Assembly: GCA_028287185.1 (NCBI GenBank)
Contig: JAQBQD010000054.1
Location: 1-44,129 of the forward strand
Reading direction: 5' to 3'
Source of the DNA: Gemmatimonadota bacterium
GTDB lineage: Bacteria > Gemmatimonadota > Gemmatimonadetes > Longimicrobiales > Longimicrobiaceae
DNA: 44,129 nucleotides
Shown: positions 40,833 through 44,129 of the stretch, piece after piece
Layout of the letters: the number at the start of each line of letters is the position of its first letter
Position numbering within the stretch: position 1 is the stretch's first letter
Notes under the pieces: generated by a model
Database searches by the model: none
What the model saw: only the letters and a program-made list of their open reading frames with translations
What the model was told of the DNA's origin: nothing
Position numbers and translations under genes: made by a program

Positions 40833-42407
40833 ATGGCCCACCTCCGGTTCGATCCCGATCCCGCGTGCGATGTGCTGGTGGCCGGCGGCGGTCCGGCGGG
40901 CGCCGCGACCGCCGCGCACCTCGCCCGCGCCGGTCTGCGTGTTACGCTGCTGGACCGCCAGCGCTTTCCGCGCGACAAGGTGTGCGGCGACTTCGTGGGC
41001 CCGGCGGCGATGGTGGAGCTGGACGCCCTCGGTGTCACCGGCGTACCGGAGTACCGCGCGACCAACGTCATTCGCCACGCCGCCGTGCACCTCAACGGCG
41101 TGGAGCTCATCCGCCAGCCGCTGCCGCAGGTGGAGGGGATGCCGGCGTACGGGCGCGTCATCCCCCGCATGCTGCTGGACGCGTGGCTGCTGGACGCCGC
41201 CCGCCGCGCCGGCGCGAACCTGGTGGAAGGGGTGCGGGTCACCGGCTTCGACGCGGGCCCGCACGGCGTGACGGTGGCCGCCGAGCGCGACCGCGAGCCC
41301 TGCACCTTCCGCGCGCGGCTGCTCGTGGGGGCCGACGGCAGCAACTCCGTGGTCGCGCGGACGCTGCGCGGCTCGGTCCCGCCGGACGAGGACCGTATCG
41401 TGGCCGTGCGCGCCTACTACGACGGCGACTCGGGTCCCGAGGACCGCTGCGACCTGTACTTCACGGGGGAGAGCTTTCCCGGCTACTACTGGCTGTTCCC
41501 CACCGGCGGCGGACGCGCGAACGTGGGGGTGGGGATGGTGCTGGAGACGCTTCCGCCCACGGGCGACCACCTGCGTGGCCTGCTGCTGGACCTGGTGGCG
41601 CGGGACCCGGCGCTCAGCGCGAGGCTGGAGGGCGCGCGGATGGAGGGGAAGGTGGTGGGGTGGCCCCTCACCACGTACGATGCCCGCCTGCCGGTGGTGG
41701 GCGAGCGGGTGATGCTGGTGGGCGACGCCGCGGGGTTCATCAACCCGCTGAACGGCGAGGGCATCCAGTACGCGCTGGTGAGCGCCCGCTGGGCTGCCGA
41801 AACCGTCGCGGACGCGGTGGCGGCGGACGACTTCTCGGTGGCACGCCTGAAGACGTACGCCGCGCGGGCCGAGCGGGAGCTGCGCTACGACATGGCGCTG
41901 GCGGGCCTGGTGGTGCACCTCATCCGCAACCGCCACCTCACCCCCGTGTGGCTGGAGGCGCTGAAGGTGATCTCGTCGCGGGCACGGGTGGACCGCGAGT
42001 ACGCGGCCGTAGCGGGCGGCATCCTGGCGGGCCTGGCCCCCGCGCGCGACGCGCTGACCTTCCGGGTGGTGGGGCGCACGCTGGAGCAGGCGGTGCGCTC
42101 GCTGGGGATGTCGCTGGCCTGGAACGCACTGAAGGGGCCGCGCAACCTGTCGCGCCTGGGCCGCGGCGTGGCCGGCGGGAGCGCCGCGATGGTGGCCGGC
42201 GTGCTGCAGGACCCGCTGGCCCTCTTCGACTGGGTGGTGGGCGCGCTGCGGCAGGGGGGCGAGCTGGCGGGGCAGTTCGGCGCACACGTGCTCGACGGCG
42301 GTGCGGCGCCGGACCCGCCTGTGGCGTTCGAGGGGGAAGAGGTTCGCCTACAGATCCCGCTCGACCATGTACATCACGATCTCCTCCACCAGCCGCCGGT
42401 CGTCTGA
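40833..42407 (+). CDS. Geranylgeranyl reductase family FAD-dependent oxidoreductase
   Basis: This 524-residue flavoprotein has the FAD-binding loop VAGGGPAGAATAAHLARAG (16-34), DRQRFPRDKVCGDFV, the ribose-site motif VGADGSNSVVART and the second FAD motif LVGDAAGFINPLNGEGIQYA. The family reduces double bonds of polyprenyl chains in menaquinone, carotenoid, chlorophyll or lipid synthesis; the substrate here is not known. The last 130 residues are a helical extension. The ATG at 40833 is favoured over the TTG at 40818; neither has a well-placed site. Its 3' end overlaps the convergent polyprenyl synthase gene by 60 bp, so it runs opposite to a likely supplier of its substrate. Confidence 0.87.
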   Translation: MAHLRFDPDPACDVLVAGGGPAGAATAAHLARAGLRVTLLDRQRFPRDKVCGDFVGPAAMVELDALGVTGVPEYRATNVIRHAAVHLNGVELIRQPLPQVEGMPAYGRVIPRMLLDAWLLDAARRAGANLVEGVRVTGFDAGPHGVTVAAERDREPCTFRARLLVGADGSNSVVARTLRGSVPPDEDRIVAVRAYYDGDSGPEDRCDLYFTGESFPGYYWLFPTGGGRANVGVGMVLETLPPTGDHLRGLLLDLVARDPALSARLEGARMEGKVVGWPLTTYDARLPVVGERVMLVGDAAGFINPLNGEGIQYALVSARWAAETVADAVAADDFSVARLKTYAARAERELRYDMALAGLVVHLIRNRHLTPVWLEALKVISSRARVDREYAAVAGGILAGLAPARDALTFRVVGRTLEQAVRSLGMSLAWNALKGPRNLSRLGRGVAGGSAAMVAGVLQDPLALFDWVVGALRQGGELAGQFGAHVLDGGAAPDPPVAFEGEEVRLQIPLDHVHHDLLHQPPVV

Positions 42408-43418
42408 GGGCGGGGCGTCGGCGAAGGCGCCACCGAACTCTTCGAGCGCCGCCAGGGCCAGGTCGTGCGCGGCGGCACGGGCGTGCTCGATGCTGCCGTA
42501 TCGGTCCATCCGCCCGCGCACCCAGCGCACGTCCACGTGGCTGCGCGCGCGGCGCGGGCGCGACAGGAAGTCGTGCAGGCGGTCCCGCTCGGCCGGCGAG
42601 CAGGTTCCGAGGAGGTGGATCAGCATCAGGGTCCGCTTTCCCTCCCAGATGTCCCCGTCGATCTCCTTTCCATAGCGGTCGCAGTCGCCTACCAGGTTCA
42701 GGACGTCGTCCTGGATCTGGAACGCCGCGCCCATGAAGTAGCCGAAACGGTTGAAGCGCTGCAGGTCGATGGCGCCCCGGCTGGCCACCAGCGCCCCGAT
42801 ACGGCAGGGGTGGATGCAGGTGTACCAGCAGGTCTTCTTGAGCGTCATGCGCAGGTAGTCGGCGTCGGTGAGCGCCCGGGTGTTGTCGCGCACCCAGCCC
42901 AGCTCCATCGCCTGGCCCTCCACCGACTGCTTGACCATGTGGTGGATCTCGCCGAACACATCCCACGCCAGGGCGGGCCCCAGCACCTCCATGTTCTCCA
43001 TCAGCGGCGCCATGCTCAGCACGTTCATCGCGTCGCCCACGTTCACGGCGATCCCCAGCCCGTGCTCGGCCGCCAGGGTGGGCAGGCCGCGCCGCGTCTC
43101 GCTCTCGTCCTCCACGTCGTCGTGCACCAGGAAGGCGTTGTGGAACAGCTCCAGCGCCACGGCGCAGCGCACCACCGCCTCCGGCCTTCCCCCGAAGGCG
43201 CCGCAGGTGGCAAAGCAGAGCCCCGGGCGCAGCCCCTTCCCCCCGCGCCCGGGATAGACGGGCACCAGGTCGTACAGCCAGCGCCGTGGCTCGCAGGTGG
43301 GCACGCGGGCCAGCAGCTCGCGCTGGGTGACCTCGCGGTAGTGCCCCAGGCCCCGCTCCACGAACTCGTGCCGGGACGGGGCTCGCGCCCGGCGCGGACC
43401 AGCGGGCGCGCGCGGCAA
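42348..43418 (-). CDS. Polyprenyl (geranylgeranyl-type) diphosphate synthase
   Basis: This 356-residue enzyme would lengthen isoprenyl diphosphates. The first Asp-rich motif is DDVEDESETRRG (100-111) and the second is FQIQDDVLN (233-241), with Asn in the last place as in many GGPP synthases. GKGLRPGL and EGKRTLMLIHLL are also typical. The TTG at 43418 lies one base after the upstream stop, with a GA-rich stretch before it; shorter starts are possible since the first 20 residues are low in complexity. Chain length cannot be stated. Coding ends inside the 3' end of the flavoprotein gene on the other strand. Confidence 0.9.
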   Translation of the reverse strand: MPRAPAGPRRARAPSRHEFVERGLGHYREVTQRELLARVPTCEPRRWLYDLVPVYPGRGGKGLRPGLCFATCGAFGGRPEAVVRCAVALELFHNAFLVHDDVEDESETRRGLPTLAAEHGLGIAVNVGDAMNVLSMAPLMENMEVLGPALAWDVFGEIHHMVKQSVEGQAMELGWVRDNTRALTDADYLRMTLKKTCWYTCIHPCRIGALVASRGAIDLQRFNRFGYFMGAAFQIQDDVLNLVGDCDRYGKEIDGDIWEGKRTLMLIHLLGTCSPAERDRLHDFLSRPRRARSHVDVRWVRGRMDRYGSIEHARAAAHDLALAALEEFGGAFADAPPSDDRRLVEEIVMYMVERDL

Positions 43419-43419
43419 C

Positions 43420-44129
43420 CTACACCACCCTCAGCAGCAGCACGGCACGCAGGTGCTCCAGGTTGCTGGCGCGCACCACGCCCTCGTAGCTGCCGGGCGG
43501 CGTCCCGTGCGGGACCGCGATGCGGATGGTGACCTGGCCCACCCCGCGCGGCCCCACCGTCAGCGTGGCGGGGTCGAAGCGGACGTTGCCGGCGGGGATG
43601 CGCGCGCCGGACGAGGTCACCAGCTCCGAGACGTGCAGGGTGAAGTGGGCGGTCGCCTGCTCGCTCTCGTTCTCCAGGGACATGGCCAGCTCGCCGGTGG
43701 CCCCGGCCTGCACCGGGTTCCGCACGCTCACCACGGGCACCCCGCGGGCGGCCGGGGCCGGGGCCGCCTTCGGCGACCGCTCGCCAGGGCGGATCCGCCC
43801 CGCCGTCACGTTCACCACCCGGCCGGCTTGGTTTCCCAGAACCTGAAGCGCGGCCGTCAGCACGTCCATCGCCAGGTCCACCCCGCCGTGCAGGTCGTCG
43901 CGGAAGCGCGACATCACGGCGTCGGGGTGCTGCGCCCGCAGCTCGTCCACGTTCAGGAAGCGCTGCTCGATGCGCTTCGCGGCGCCCAGCCCCGAGGCCA
44001 CCACCTCCTCCTCCAGCACCGAGATGGCCTTCAGGACGATCTGCGGCCCCGCGCCTATCAGCCGGCGCGAGGCGTCGATGGCGGCGCCGGCCGCGCGCGT
44101 CCGGCGCGTGGCGCGGCCGGGCTCCCGCC
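43420..44129 (-). CDS. Unknown protein with C-terminal beta-sandwich-like domain (partial)
   Basis: The frame is open to the right edge, so the 5' end is missing. The visible 235 residues start with a helical region (IDASRRLIGAGPQIVLKAIS, then AAKRIEQRFLNVDELR and MSRFRDDLHGGVDLAMDVLT). A linker follows, then a C-terminal region of about 100 residues that looks like an Ig-like/NEW3-type fold (GELAMSLENESEQATAHFTL, VRFDPATLTVGPRGVGQVTI, GTPPGSYEGVVRASN). The C-terminus LRAVLLLRVV ends three bases before the synthase start, so both are co-transcribed. No function is proposed. Confidence 0.6.
   Translation of the reverse strand, partial: REPGRATRRTRAAGAAIDASRRLIGAGPQIVLKAISVLEEEVVASGLGAAKRIEQRFLNVDELRAQHPDAVMSRFRDDLHGGVDLAMDVLTAALQVLGNQAGRVVNVTAGRIRPGERSPKAAPAPAARGVPVVSVRNPVQAGATGELAMSLENESEQATAHFTLHVSELVTSSGARIPAGNVRFDPATLTVGPRGVGQVTIRIAVPHGTPPGSYEGVVRASNLEHLRAVLLLRVV

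Overview
This is a 44-kb chromosomal window from a very GC-rich, Gram-negative bacterium. It has outer-membrane barrel proteins with signal peptides, frequent GTG and TTG starts, and tight gene packing with many 4-bp stop/start overlaps. Gene content and style suggest a Gemmatimonadota member of the Longimicrobium type, but that is inferred from memory of such genomes and was not tested. Nearly all genes are core housekeeping genes. I see no prophage, CRISPR array, insertion sequence or rRNA. The only recognisable mobile element is an intein in dnaB.

Left part (1-10,740): an OmpR-type two-component pair cut by the window edge, a small unknown gene, a cold-shock protein with a long leader, an unknown gene, purE-purK (minus strand), a MazG-like pyrophosphohydrolase, and a signalling cluster. 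The cluster holds an NtrC-type sigma-54 activator with its own receiver, a membrane HK-REC-HPt hybrid kinase and a stand-alone receiver.

Centre (10,900-26,170): a long plus-strand run yicC-gmk-rpoZ-coaBC-udg-dnaB(intein)-radA-ispD-arginine/tyrosine phosphatase-aroE-comF-gap-pgk-tpiA-secG. It joins nucleotide and coenzyme A synthesis, RNA polymerase omega, DNA repair and replication, isoprenoid and shikimate steps, lower glycolysis and protein export. DnaB is split in its Walker A lysine-threonine pair by a 495-residue intein with LAGLIDADG motifs and two helix-turn-helix-like segments.

Right part (26,200-44,129): two unknown genes; two tandem paralogous outer-membrane proteins sharing a C-terminal domain I do not recognise, the second behind a sigma-54-like promoter and an inverted repeat; rpiA-rpe; tRNA-Leu(UAA); a TPR protein; a YdcF-like protein; an active/inactive M16 peptidase pair; a Nudix hydrolase; an ECF sigma factor with a separately transcribed zinc anti-sigma factor; holA; and a geranylgeranyl-reductase-like flavoprotein whose 3' end overlaps a convergent polyprenyl synthase gene, followed by a partial unknown gene.

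The items most worth following up are the HTH-bearing intein, the barrel/poly-proline/C-terminal-domain pair with its possible sigma-54 control, the operator-like repeats shared by the signalling genes, and the cspA leader. All promoter, operator and terminator calls come from inspection by eye.
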